DNA of 64,000 nt from positions 1 through 64,000 of the forward strand of contig JAYKGU010000250.1 of assembly GCA_035285585.1 (NCBI GenBank), written 5' to 3'. This DNA comes from JAYKGU01 sp035285585. GTDB lineage: Bacteria; Cyanobacteriota; Cyanobacteriia; CAKZMO01. Within the stretch, counting starts at the first letter, position 1; each line of letters begins with the position of its first letter. The position numbers and the translations under genes were made by a program. Positions 1-8,270 of the stretch are shown here, in pieces. The notes beneath the pieces are model-generated. The model did no database searches. It was not told the DNA's origin and saw only the letters and a program-made list of their open reading frames with translations.

Positions 1-422
1 GACTGATTTCAAAGATTTGTTAAGCATCCTATTAATTAATCCAGTTCGCACCGACGAACCTGTCTAAAGCAATGCCGAAGATAGAAAGGTAACTGCAGAA
101 GTAATGGAACAACAGTGAAGTCGGCACCTGAGGAAACAGAACAGTCCTGTATGCCTGAGTAACTTGCACTTGCTCCTCCTTCATCAGGTAAGGTAGCATT
201 CTGGGTTATCTAGTTATGACGAAGAAATAGGCGAAAAGTTCTCATGAATGTGTAGCTGGGAAGAGGGGGAGATGCATTTGCTATCGACTATCATCTCCTA
301 GGATTATATCCAGACAAGCCGATACTCGTCTGTTCATTTTCGTACATAAACAAAATAAATCGTTATTTTTACTTATTGGGGATGTCTGACGGGGGATGCT
401 ACGAAAAGGGGCGATCGCCCCC
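1..422. other. intergenic region at left edge
   Basis: I see no convincing gene, tRNA or structured RNA here. The first 300 bases are AT-richer than the neighbouring gene. The only clear element is the GC-rich palindrome at 408-421, which lies just past the stop codon of the leftward chlH-type gene and is listed separately. A gene whose main part lies left of the window cannot be excluded. Confidence 0.5.
408..421 (-). terminator. possible terminator of the chlH-type gene
   Basis: A 14-base perfect palindrome with a HIP1 core (GGGGCGATCGCCCC) is followed on the minus strand by TTTT. It starts two bases after the stop codon of the leftward gene. The form fits an intrinsic terminator, but HIP1-centred palindromes are everywhere in this genome, so the match may be chance. 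Confidence 0.4.
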
Positions 423-3400
423 CTAAACCGTCACCCCTTCCAGAGTCTCGTCCGTCTGGTCGTACAGCTCCCGCAGTCGCTCCAGCTTTTCGTCATCAGG
501 GTGCCAGAAGCCTCGACCGTGGGCCTCCAGCATTCGAGAAACGATGTTGCGAAAAGCTTCGGGATTAGCCTGCCGTAGCCGCTCTGCCATCGCCCCATCC
601 AGGGCATAGGTATCCGCCGCCTGGTCATAGACCCAGTTCTCCTTAAAGTTGACCGTTCCGGCCCAGCCCATCAGGGCCGTCATCCGCTGGGAAATTTCGT
701 AGGCTCCGCCCGACCCCTGGGCGGCCATTGCCTCAGCCCATTTGGGGTTGAGTAGCTTGGTGCGATATTCCATGCGCAGTAGGTCTTCCAGCTTGCGGGG
801 GGTGGTGTCGTTCGAGAAGCTTTCTACGATGCTGGTGGTCACAGTGCGGCCCCGTCGCATCTCGGCGGCTTTCTTCAGCCCGCCCATGTTAGCATAGTAC
901 TCCTGAATGTCCGTCAGGCCGTATTCCACCGAGTCGATTTGCTGCACGATGCGATCGGTGGATTTCAGCAGGGTGTTGAGAATTTCGGGGCGGGCCTGTC
1001 CCTTATCCGATCGTCCGTAGCTGAAGGTGTTGCGCCCCTGCCAGGTTTCCCCCAGTTCCTCCCCCGACTCCCAGTTGGCGTCCACAACGCGATCGTTCAC
1101 CAGGGAGCCGAAGTCCCCAGCGGGGTTGGAGAAGAGGCGGGCGGAGGGGTTATCGATGCCCTGCGATCGCAATTCCAGTGCATGTTTCCGCACAAAGTTC
1201 TGCTCGACGGGTTCGTCTGCATCTGCTGCCCGCCGGAACAGATCGTCCAGCAGCTCAATAATGTTGACAAAGCTATCCCGAAAGATACCCGACAGGTTGC
1301 CCAGCACGTCAATGCGGGGATGGCCCACCTGCGCCAGGGGCACCAGGTCGTAGCGCACGATGCGGCCCGTGCCCTCCTTGACGGGGGCTGCCCCCACCAA
1401 TTCCAGCAAAATGCCGATGGACTCGCCTTTGGTCTTGATAGCGTCCAGGCCCCACAGCATCACCGCTACGGTTTCGGGGTGGGTGCCGTGTTCTTCCAAA
1501 TGCTGGGTGATGATGCGCTGGGCGATCGCCCGTCCCCGTTCGTAGGCAGCAGGCGAGGGCATCCGGTAGGGGTCCAGGGCGTGGATGTTGCGTCCCGTCG
1601 GCAGCACGCCCACACCGTCCCGCAGCAGATCACCGCCGGGGGCGGGGGGAATGTATTCGCCGTTGAGTCCCCGCAGGAGGTTGGTAAGTTCGTCGGTGGT
1701 TTGCTGGAGCAAGTCCCGAATCTGCTGGGCGGTGGCCAGGGTTTCCGGGGGAGCGGCAGCGGCGATCGCCCCCGATTCGACCATTTGGCGGATTGCATCT
1801 GCCGGTAAATCCTCTCCAAAATAGGCGTTGAGGTAGCTGGCCAGCGCCTCCGGCGTGGGCGGTTCTCCTAAAACGTGCAGACCAGAGGAGAACAGGCGAT
1901 TCTCCAGGACTTGCAAATACTCGTACAGCCGCACCAGGTATTGGTTAAACACCTCTTTGCTGAACAGGCGGGCGTTCTCCGGCGTGAACTCAATGCCCAG
2001 CTTCCTCGCCTCCTCAAAGGGACAGTCGGCATTCAGCCCCGTGTCCAGGATTTTTTTACAGATTGCTTCTTTTAATAGAAAGTTCTGGTCGGGATCTTCC
2101 CGGTATTCGCCGATCAAGTCCCGCAGGGCCACCAGCTCCTTATACAGTCCAGCGCGACCGTAGGGTGGCACGTTGTGGGAGATCAGTACGCCATAGCCCC
2201 GCCGCTTGGCCAGCATGGATTCTGAGGGATTATTGGCGGCATAGAGGTAGAGGTGGGGGAGGTTGCCCAGCAAAATGTCTGACCAGGAGTAGCCTGTGTT
2301 TCCCAACGGCGAACCGGGGAGCCATTCCACGGTGCCGTGCATGCCGAAGTGAACCACGGCATCGGCTTTGAATTCGTGCTGTAGCCACTGGTAGAAAGCC
2401 GCGTATTGGGGATGGGGTGTCAGATCCCGCTCAAACATCAGCCGCATGGGGTCGCCCTGAAGGCCCAATGGCGGCTGCACGCCGATCCACACGTTGCCGA
2501 GCTGCACGCCCCCCAGCAGGTATTGGGAGTCTTCCCGCCGTTCGGCCACCAGGGTACGAATGCCGCTGTCCGTCAGGGATTTCCAGTGTTTCTCGATGCG
2601 GTGGGTAAGCAGGTAGCCCAGCCAGGATTCGAGCTGCCGGGTACTGACCGTGGTGGTTCCCATTTCGGTAAATGGGATGCCCGCCGGAACCTGGCTGACG
2701 TAAGCATCATCGGCGGCTTTCACCTGCTGAATCAGGGCTTCCCCGTCCGTGGGCAGGGTATCTCCCAGGTCATACCCCTGCTCTTTTAGCGCCTGGAGGA
2801 CTTTGATCAGGGATTGGGGAACGTTCAGCAGGGCCGCCGTGCCCGTTGCCCCATAGCCGGGAGGGAATCCGTAGAGGATGATGGCAATTTTTCGATCTGC
2901 TGGGGGCTTTTGCCGCAGGGCGATCCAGTTTTGGATGCGGTGGGTGAGCCGCTGCACGCGTTCGGGAATGAGATAAATGCGATCGCCCACCAATCCCCCC
3001 AGCGGCACCGGATCAATGGCCCCGTCCAGCTCCGGCAGGGCATACAGCACCACGCTTTGTAGACCCCCAATGCCCTGACGCGTCCAGGAGTGAATGTCCT
3101 GAATCAGCAGGGGAGCCGAGACGAAATAGGGGACGTTCTTCGCCGCCAGAATGCGCTTGGCCACCTCCACCTGCCGTCCCGCTTCCATCGATCCGGCAGG
3201 ACCGCCCACCAGGGGAAAGCCGATAGTGGAGGCGATCGCGTCCACCTTCACCGCCTCTGAAGAAAGGGAAGGGGTGTCCACCATCCCCTGCCGCCGCCGC
3301 TGCTGCTCGTGATCGGTGGTCATCCAGTCTCGCACCGCCACATGGCCCTCGACGCCGTTGATGAAAATCGGCACGGGAATCAGTCCGGCCTGCTCAAAGT

Positions 3401-4202
3401 AGCGGATGAGCTGGGGAATGTAGGGCTGTTTGGTGATGACGTGCTTGCGGTAGAGCAGAATGCCCACGGTGGGGGCAGATTCGGATGGGAACGACGGGGA
3501 TCGGTTCTCGTCGAGCTGATGGGTGTGGTTAAAGTACCAGTCCAGATAGGCTTTAGGCGATTCAAAGTAGCCCACGTAATCGGGGTGGAGCAGGCCCATG
3601 TTGGGGGTTTCCAGCACCGGGGGAATGTCGCCCACCGCCAGCCCCAGGTAGGTTTCCGCCAAATACCAGAGCATGGCGGCGACGTTCTCAGAACCGCCCG
3701 CGTTCCAGTAGCCGTAGATCACCAGCCAGTTGCGCAGGTCCTGCACCTTGCCTACAGGGATGTATTTGAGCAGCTTTGGCCCCACCTTCAAGAAGCTGAG
3801 GTAGCCCGCCAGCTTGTCTTCCTCCCGCTGGTTGCCGCCAAACTTGCTGAGGATGAACTGCACGGGCTTGGGCATCCCCTTCGGCTTATCGCCGATTGCG
3901 AACTTGCCCAACTGGGTGAGGCTCATCAGCTCCAGGGCCGATTCAAACACCAGGCGAATGGGGATGGCCTGGGCACGTTCCCGCAGCCAGAGCACCTGGT
4001 CGTAGTCGAAGAGGAGGCTACCGAAAAAGACATCGGCTCCGGCGAGGGCGGCTTCCACTTGGTCGGGGTGGGTGGTGAGGTCGCGATCGCTAAATACGCA
4101 GACCTCCAGCTCTGGACATCGCCCCTGGGCCAGGGCCGCCGCCTGTCGATACAGATCCGCATTAAAAGACTCGAATCCAGCAATCAAAACAATTCGCTTC
4201 AT
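423..4202 (-). CDS. chlH: magnesium-chelatase subunit H-type protein (short ChlH paralogue)
   Basis: This is the large porphyrin-binding subunit of an ATP-dependent chelatase that puts Mg2+ into protoporphyrin IX, the first step of the chlorophyll branch; it works with ChlI and ChlD, which are absent here. The 1259-residue product has the N-terminal ChlH-type region (about 1-150) followed by the long CobN/ChlH domain. The start is the ATG of MKRIVLIAGF; an upstream in-frame start would add only nine atypical residues. The usual cyanobacterial ChlH is about 1330 residues with a different N-terminus, so this looks like the shorter second type. Nearby hemJ and hemB support a tetrapyrrole role. 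CobN (cobalt) is the main alternative, but the N-terminal region is ChlH-like. Confidence 0.85.
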   Translation of the reverse strand: MKRIVLIAGFESFNADLYRQAAALAQGRCPELEVCVFSDRDLTTHPDQVEAALAGADVFFGSLLFDYDQVLWLRERAQAIPIRLVFESALELMSLTQLGKFAIGDKPKGMPKPVQFILSKFGGNQREEDKLAGYLSFLKVGPKLLKYIPVGKVQDLRNWLVIYGYWNAGGSENVAAMLWYLAETYLGLAVGDIPPVLETPNMGLLHPDYVGYFESPKAYLDWYFNHTHQLDENRSPSFPSESAPTVGILLYRKHVITKQPYIPQLIRYFEQAGLIPVPIFINGVEGHVAVRDWMTTDHEQQRRRQGMVDTPSLSSEAVKVDAIASTIGFPLVGGPAGSMEAGRQVEVAKRILAAKNVPYFVSAPLLIQDIHSWTRQGIGGLQSVVLYALPELDGAIDPVPLGGLVGDRIYLIPERVQRLTHRIQNWIALRQKPPADRKIAIILYGFPPGYGATGTAALLNVPQSLIKVLQALKEQGYDLGDTLPTDGEALIQQVKAADDAYVSQVPAGIPFTEMGTTTVSTRQLESWLGYLLTHRIEKHWKSLTDSGIRTLVAERREDSQYLLGGVQLGNVWIGVQPPLGLQGDPMRLMFERDLTPHPQYAAFYQWLQHEFKADAVVHFGMHGTVEWLPGSPLGNTGYSWSDILLGNLPHLYLYAANNPSESMLAKRRGYGVLISHNVPPYGRAGLYKELVALRDLIGEYREDPDQNFLLKEAICKKILDTGLNADCPFEEARKLGIEFTPENARLFSKEVFNQYLVRLYEYLQVLENRLFSSGLHVLGEPPTPEALASYLNAYFGEDLPADAIRQMVESGAIAAAAPPETLATAQQIRDLLQQTTDELTNLLRGLNGEYIPPAPGGDLLRDGVGVLPTGRNIHALDPYRMPSPAAYERGRAIAQRIITQHLEEHGTHPETVAVMLWGLDAIKTKGESIGILLELVGAAPVKEGTGRIVRYDLVPLAQVGHPRIDVLGNLSGIFRDSFVNIIELLDDLFRRAADADEPVEQNFVRKHALELRSQGIDNPSARLFSNPAGDFGSLVNDRVVDANWESGEELGETWQGRNTFSYGRSDKGQARPEILNTLLKSTDRIVQQIDSVEYGLTDIQEYYANMGGLKKAAEMRRGRTVTTSIVESFSNDTTPRKLEDLLRMEYRTKLLNPKWAEAMAAQGSGGAYEISQRMTALMGWAGTVNFKENWVYDQAADTYALDGAMAERLRQANPEAFRNIVSRMLEAHGRGFWHPDDEKLERLRELYDQTDETLEGVTV

Positions 4203-4295
4203 CGCTGCCCACCTCCATCCCAACCGCATCTACCCCTATCCATATCTTAGTGCGGGGGTGGAGTAGACTATGGGACGTAACGTACCGACAGATCT

Positions 4296-4919
4296 ATGGA
4301 ACCGAATTGGCTGAGGTGGGCGCAGGAATTGCAGGCGATCGCCCAAACCGGTCTGCATTTTTCCAAAGATAACCCCTTTGATATCGCCCGATATCAGCGC
4401 CTCCGAGAAATTGCCGCTGAAATGATGGCGGTTCAAGGCAGCTTGGATGCCCCAGCACTGCTGGAGTTACTGCACCGGGAGGAAGGCTACGCCACACCCA
4501 AGGTAGACGTGCGGGGCGCGGTGTTTCAGCAGGGTCGAATTCTGATGGTGAAAGAGATATCTGACGGACGCTGGACGCTCCCCGGCGGATGGGCCGATGT
4601 GGGGGATGCTCCCCGTGAAGCCGTCGTGCGGGAAATCTGGGAGGAATCTGGCTACGAAGCGCGTCCCGTGAAGCTTCTGGCCGTTTACGATCGCAGCAAG
4701 CATCCTCATCAACCGTTTCTGCCGTTTCACATCTACAAGCTATTCATCCAGTGCGAACTCACGGGGGGGCAGGCCCAAACCAGCATTGAAACCAGCGATG
4801 TGGGCTTCTTTGCGGAGGACGAGTTACCGGAACTCTCCATTTCGCGCATCACCGAAGCCCAAATTCATCGCCTGTTTGAGCACTATCGCAATCCAGACCT
4901 GCCCACTGATTTCGATTGA
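4296..4919 (+). CDS. Nudix hydrolase with N-terminal helical domain
   Basis: The 207-residue protein should cleave a nucleoside-diphosphate-linked substrate, possibly ADP-ribose or a sugar nucleotide. Residues 1-65 form a helical region typical of one Nudix subgroup, and the catalytic domain follows from about 70. The Nudix box spans residues 98-120 and ends in REIWEESGY, so the metal-binding Glu cluster is present; the earlier Glu of the consensus is Asp here. The gene diverges from the chlH-type gene (94 bases between starts) and converges on hemJ with an 18-base gap, too short for separate terminators. The substrate cannot be told from sequence. Confidence 0.85.
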   Translation: MEPNWLRWAQELQAIAQTGLHFSKDNPFDIARYQRLREIAAEMMAVQGSLDAPALLELLHREEGYATPKVDVRGAVFQQGRILMVKEISDGRWTLPGGWADVGDAPREAVVREIWEESGYEARPVKLLAVYDRSKHPHQPFLPFHIYKLFIQCELTGGQAQTSIETSDVGFFAEDELPELSISRITEAQIHRLFEHYRNPDLPTDFD

Positions 4920-4937
4920 GTTCGCCCGCAGATTTCG

Positions 4938-5525
4938 TTATCCCTGAAGGGCCTGACCACCGGCCAGAGCTTCAGCCTCCTTACGTTCCTTGTCCAGCCG
5001 CCGCTTGCGGGCATAGAGCTGGATCGTCGCCGCCATCAGCACCACCAGGCCCATCACCAGGTAGGAGGTGATGTCCGTCGGGAAGCTGTTTTTGAAGATG
5101 GCCAGCAGCACGATGACCACCAGCAGCAGGGTAGGAAACTCGTTCAGCGCCCGGAGCTGCTGACTGGTCCACTGACACTCGCCAGCCCACAGCTTTTTCA
5201 TCAACCGCCCGCAGTAGTGGTGATAGGCCAGCAGCACCGCCACAAAGGCCAGCTTGGCGTGCAGCCACCAGTCTTTGAGCACCGCAGGCTCCTGCCAGAG
5301 AATGCCGATCGCCATCGCCACCGCGAGAATCATCCCCGGCGTGGTGATGATGCGGTAGAGGCGCTTTTCCATCAGCTCGTACTGGGCTTTGAGGATGCCC
5401 TGGGCGGGTTCGGGCTGCTCGTCGGCTTCAACGTGGTAGATGAAGAGACGCACGAGGTAAAACAGCCCCGCAAACCAGACGACGACACCAACAATGTGAA
5501 ATGCTTTGAACCAGAGGTAGGCCAT
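4938..5525 (-). CDS. hemJ: protoporphyrinogen IX oxidase, HemJ type
   Basis: HemJ oxidises protoporphyrinogen IX to protoporphyrin IX in the membrane and is the usual form of this enzyme in cyanobacteria. The 195-residue product has about four to five hydrophobic helices, the conserved N-terminal His10 in the stretch KAFHIVGVVVWFAGLFYLVR, and a WWLHAKLAFV segment with His89 and Lys91, matching conserved HemJ positions. The charged tail (RKRRLDKERKEAEAL) should be cytoplasmic. It lies downstream of hemB on the same strand, 178 bases away, and its product is the substrate of the neighbouring chelatase. Confidence 0.93.
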   Translation of the reverse strand: MAYLWFKAFHIVGVVVWFAGLFYLVRLFIYHVEADEQPEPAQGILKAQYELMEKRLYRIITTPGMILAVAMAIGILWQEPAVLKDWWLHAKLAFVAVLLAYHHYCGRLMKKLWAGECQWTSQQLRALNEFPTLLLVVIVLLAIFKNSFPTDITSYLVMGLVVLMAATIQLYARKRRLDKERKEAEALAGGQALQG

Positions 5526-5590
5526 AGGACTTTATTAAATTGATGGATTAAATCAATGGGTGTTCTGTAAATGTTTATTGGGGAACGGGT

Positions 5591-5613
5591 GGGGACAAAT
5601 GGCCATTTGCCCC
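5591..5613. repeat. palindromic dispersed repeat, copy 1
   Basis: A near-perfect palindrome with core CAAATGGCCATTTG and GGGG/CCCC arms lies between hemJ and hemB. The same core recurs at 28270-28290, and in a decayed form at 37565-37585. Located between two same-strand genes, it could form an RNA hairpin. It resembles palindromic intergenic repeats common in cyanobacteria. Confidence 0.6.
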
Positions 5614-5703
5614 TACGGTGGATTGATTATGGATGTTCGATTTCTTGTGCTATCTCTATTGTTGCAAAGCGATTTCCCCACGGCAGGGGATAACCGATCG
5701 CTA

Positions 5704-6687
5704 TCAGGCATGCAGCCAGCGAGCGACGTCTTTGGCATGATAGGTCAAAATCAAATCCGCTCCGGCTCGCTTGAATCCGGTCATCGTTTCCATGACCACC
5801 TTTTCCTCATCGATCCAGCCGTTGAGCGCCGCCGCTTTCACCATCGAGTACTCGCCCGATACGTTGTAGGCGGCCACCGGGAGGTTACTGGCCTGCTTCA
5901 CCTGCCAGATGATGTCCATATAGGCCAGAGCGGGCTTCACCATGAGCATGTCCGCCCCTTCGGCGATGTCCAGCTCAATTTCCTTGAGGGCTTCGCGGGA
6001 GTTAGCCGGGTCCATCTGGTAGGTGCGGCGATCGCCAAACTGCGGGGCCGAGTCCGCCGCATCCCGGAACGGGCCGTAGTAGGCCGAGGCATACTTGGCA
6101 GCGTAGGAGAGCACCGGAATATGGTCAAAGCCACCCTCGTCTAGCCCCTGGCGAATGGCCTGCACAAATCCATCCATCATGCCCGATGGCGCGATAATGT
6201 CGGCCCCCGCCTGGGCCTGGGAAACCGCTGTCTTTTTGAGCAGCTCCAGGGTGGGGTCATTGAGCACCCGCCCCGTCAGATCTCCCACCTCCAGGTAGCC
6301 GCAGTGGCCGTGGGAGGTGTACTCGCACAGGCAGGTGTCCACAATCACCACCAGGTCAGGGACGGCTTCCTTCACCGCCCGGGAAGCTTCCTGCACGATG
6401 CCGTGATCGTGCCACGCTCCGGTGGCCTCCTCATCCTTGGTGTCAGGGATGCCGAAGAGAATAATGGCGGGAATGCCCAGGTCGTAGACCTGCTTGGCTT
6501 CCTCTACAATCTTGTCGACGGAAAGCTGATACACCCCCGGCATGGACTTCACTTCCTGGGCGATGCCGGTGCCGGGAACGGCAAATAGGGGGTAGATTAA
6601 GTCGCGGGTGGTGACGACGGTTTCCTGTACCATCCGACGAAGCTGGGGATGGCTGCGGAGACGACGGGGACGGTGGACTGGAAACAT
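5704..6687 (-). CDS. hemB: delta-aminolevulinic acid dehydratase (porphobilinogen synthase)
   Basis: HemB condenses two 5-aminolevulinate molecules to porphobilinogen in the cytosol, the first common step to haem, chlorophyll and siroheme. The product from the ATG of MFPVHRPRRL is 327 residues, the normal family size; an in-frame extension of 29 residues upstream looks unrelated. Schiff-base lysines are K198 (YAAKYASAYYGPFRDA) and K251 (MLMVKPALAYMD). The DTCLCEYTSHGHCG segment has Cys119, Cys121 and Cys129 in the zinc-site pattern. hemJ follows on the same strand, so both may be co-expressed. Confidence 0.96.
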   Translation of the reverse strand: MFPVHRPRRLRSHPQLRRMVQETVVTTRDLIYPLFAVPGTGIAQEVKSMPGVYQLSVDKIVEEAKQVYDLGIPAIILFGIPDTKDEEATGAWHDHGIVQEASRAVKEAVPDLVVIVDTCLCEYTSHGHCGYLEVGDLTGRVLNDPTLELLKKTAVSQAQAGADIIAPSGMMDGFVQAIRQGLDEGGFDHIPVLSYAAKYASAYYGPFRDAADSAPQFGDRRTYQMDPANSREALKEIELDIAEGADMLMVKPALAYMDIIWQVKQASNLPVAAYNVSGEYSMVKAAALNGWIDEEKVVMETMTGFKRAGADLILTYHAKDVARWLHA

Positions 6688-6984
6688 AGGAATACCAATC
6701 TCTGAAAGACGGGACAACGCTAGACGAGTCGCTTCGAGTCGGGCAAGATTAACCCAGATCGAACAAAGAATCACCGACTCTATAAAGTCAGGTCACAGAA
6801 GCGACTTTATGAAAAACGACTTTATAAAGTTTAGAGCGTTGACTGCATCAGAAACTCACTCGCCACGTAACGTTCTGTAAAACATGGCGGTTTTCGGGGC
6901 GAAAAACATGGCGGTTTTCGGGGCGAAAAACATGGCGGCTTCCGGGGCGATCGCCCACCCCCATCAAAAACTCAAAATCCCAAA
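6688..6984. other. hemB upstream region
   Basis: The hemB leader runs leftward from here. I see an AT-rich part at 6780-6880, in which the stretch ACTTTATAAAGT occurs twice in slightly different form (around 6783 and 6821), and then the 24-base tandem repeats listed separately. No gene is evident. Confidence 0.4.
6878..6949. repeat. tandem repeat, three units of 24 bases
   Basis: Three head-to-tail units of 24 bases occupy 6878-6901, 6902-6925 and 6926-6949. Each reads AAAACATGGCGG followed by TTTTCGGGGCG or a close variant. Unit 2 is intact, unit 1 differs at the first base and unit 3 has two T-to-C changes; unit 3 runs into a HIP1 site. The array lies upstream of hemB. Confidence 0.9.
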
Positions 6985-7203
6985 CTAAATATCGTCCTGC
7001 TGGCGATCGCCCTCTATAGCGGAGAACTGGTTGGGCGATCGCTCAAAATTTATCTCTGCCTTCGCTTCAGCCGGAGCGAGAACATTCAACCCGAGCTGCA
7101 GAAGACCTGGCCCGAGGGCGGGATGGGGAATCACATCGGCAATCAGCCCCGTAAATAAAAATGTAATGGCGAGAATCGATAGCCTGGGTCGGGAAGTGTC
7201 CAT
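6985..7203 (-). CDS. possible small exported protein, unknown
   Basis: A 72-residue frame begins MDTSRPRLSILAITFLFTGL, which looks like a signal sequence: basic start, hydrophobic core, and APAEAKA followed by E as a possible cleavage site near residue 50. The remaining 20 or so residues are polar and acidic. The signal is rather long, no Shine-Dalgarno sequence is seen before the ATG, and I do not recognise the product. The reading frame stays open further upstream but through repeat DNA, so I start at this ATG. It could be non-coding. Confidence 0.3.
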   Translation of the reverse strand: MDTSRPRLSILAITFLFTGLIADVIPHPALGPGLLQLGLNVLAPAEAKAEINFERSPNQFSAIEGDRQQDDI

Positions 7204-7307
7204 GGTAACTAATGCTGTGAAGTAGGAACGGGTTAGACTACATCGATCTCGGCAATTATTCCTGATCCAGGAAATAAGTTGGTGAAAAAAGTGGAAACGT
7301 CTGATAC

Positions 7308-7388
7308 GTCCGCAGATGACGCAGATAGACGCAGATGCAGAGTCGGCAGGAAGATGATTCATCTGCGAAATCTGCGTCATCTGCGGAC
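7308..7388. repeat. REP-like inverted repeat
   Basis: The left arm (7308-7336) and right arm (7361-7388) are inverted copies built from GCAGATGACGCAGAT and its complement, with one indel and a few mismatches, separated by 24 bases. The arms could fold into a hairpin of almost 30 pairs. Elements with this CGCAGATGACGCAGAT core are widespread between bacterial genes. Confidence 0.8.
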
Positions 7389-7441
7389 TCACACCACACT
7401 GGCCCGACAAACAGTAAAGCCTTTTCCAGAAAGTGCATGCC

Positions 7442-7483
7442 CTCAAGAAACAAGAAAACCCGGCATGGGCCGGGATTCTTGAG
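7442..7483 (-). terminator. strong minus-strand terminator-like hairpin
   Basis: The inner stem CCCGGC/GCCGGG (7459-7474, loop of four) lies inside an outer stem CTCAAGAA/TTCTTGAG (7442-7449 with 7476-7483). Read on the minus strand, the GC stem is followed by TTTTCTTG, a classic intrinsic terminator. No protein gene to its right reads leftward, so it may end a small RNA. Confidence 0.6.
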
Positions 7484-7827
7484 AGACGAGCTGTGCAACA
7501 CTCGATTTCATTATTGCCCTGAATGCAGAGCGATACCGTAAAGAGTAGGTGAATATACTGACAATCTAATAAAGTTTCGAGCAAGAGACAAAAATCCGGA
7601 TTGATCGGAGCTAAACCCCCATCGCAGGCAATTTCATATTTATTGCTCCTACCGTTGCTCTCACCGTCTCGGGATTCGCTAGGATAGTTTCAAAAGATTG
7701 GTCTATCGAAAGTCTGTCCATCGGGCGGGCTAGAATCGAGAAACCTGTCTTGAGGCGATGCGTGCTCCGCACAGGCAAGCCTTTTATGTCGCGTAGCGAA
7801 ACGCCCTTCACTCTTGATCTTGTTGCT

Positions 7828-8241
7828 ATGACAGCCTCCGAAGCTTCCCGTATCTCCGAAATTTCCGCTCCCCTGTCGTCTCCTGCTGATGCCCAGCCGG
7901 AACATTCCCACGACCATCCCCATTCCCACGTAGACCTGCCGCCAGACATTACCACCCCCGCTCACCCCCACGTCCACAGTGAAGAATCTCTGCGGCGCAT
8001 CGTCAACCGGCTGTCTCGCATCGAAGGCCACATCCGTGGCATCAAAACTATGGTGCAGGAGAGTCGCCCCTGCCCCGATGTGCTGGTGCAAATTGCTGCC
8101 GTGCGGGGAGCGCTCGACCGGGTGGCGAGGGTCATTCTGGATGAGCACCTGAGTGAGTGTGTCGGTCGGGCTGCTCAAGAAGGCAACATTGAGGAAGAAA
8201 TTGAAGCCCTGAAGTCGGCTCTGGATCGCTTTCTCCCCTAG
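7828..8241 (+). CDS. inrS: CsoR/RcnR-family metal-sensing repressor, InrS-like
   Basis: This is a small helical DNA-binding repressor released by metal. The 137-residue product has a His-rich N-terminal tail (HSHDHPHSH, then HPHVH at about 26-50), followed by the DUF156 core. C82, H107 and C111 (RPCPDV, DEHLSEC) occupy the known CsoR metal positions. The core closely resembles Synechocystis InrS, a nickel sensor that controls the NrsD exporter, so Ni2+ is the best guess. No exporter lies next to it. Earlier in-frame starts at 7750 and 7786 fall in repeat DNA. The PNPOx-like gene follows after 29 bases. Confidence 0.85.
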   Translation: MTASEASRISEISAPLSSPADAQPEHSHDHPHSHVDLPPDITTPAHPHVHSEESLRRIVNRLSRIEGHIRGIKTMVQESRPCPDVLVQIAAVRGALDRVARVILDEHLSECVGRAAQEGNIEEEIEALKSALDRFLP

Positions 8242-8270
8242 AATCTTGTTGTCGAGATCCCTAAGGCAAA

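Larger units (their letters stand above)
7204..7827. other. 624-base intergenic region with repeats
   Basis: No larger gene is supported between the small frame ending at 7203 and the InrS-like gene. The region holds a REP-like inverted repeat (7308-7388), a strong minus-strand terminator-like hairpin (7442-7483), and a minus-strand mini-frame of eight codons (7611-7637) preceded by GGAG. The last 80 bases contain short GCG-rich repeats (around 7755-7805) of a kind common between cyanobacterial genes, which is why I do not extend the repressor gene into them. Confidence 0.5.

Noticed and set aside
939..1808. Long frames on the strand opposite the ChlH-type gene
   Set aside because: They are shadows of a confidently coding gene in a GC-rich genome.
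6985..7584. 199-codon minus-strand frame as a single gene
   Set aside because: It runs through the REP-like repeat and the terminator hairpin and has unlikely composition; only the last 72 codons are possible.
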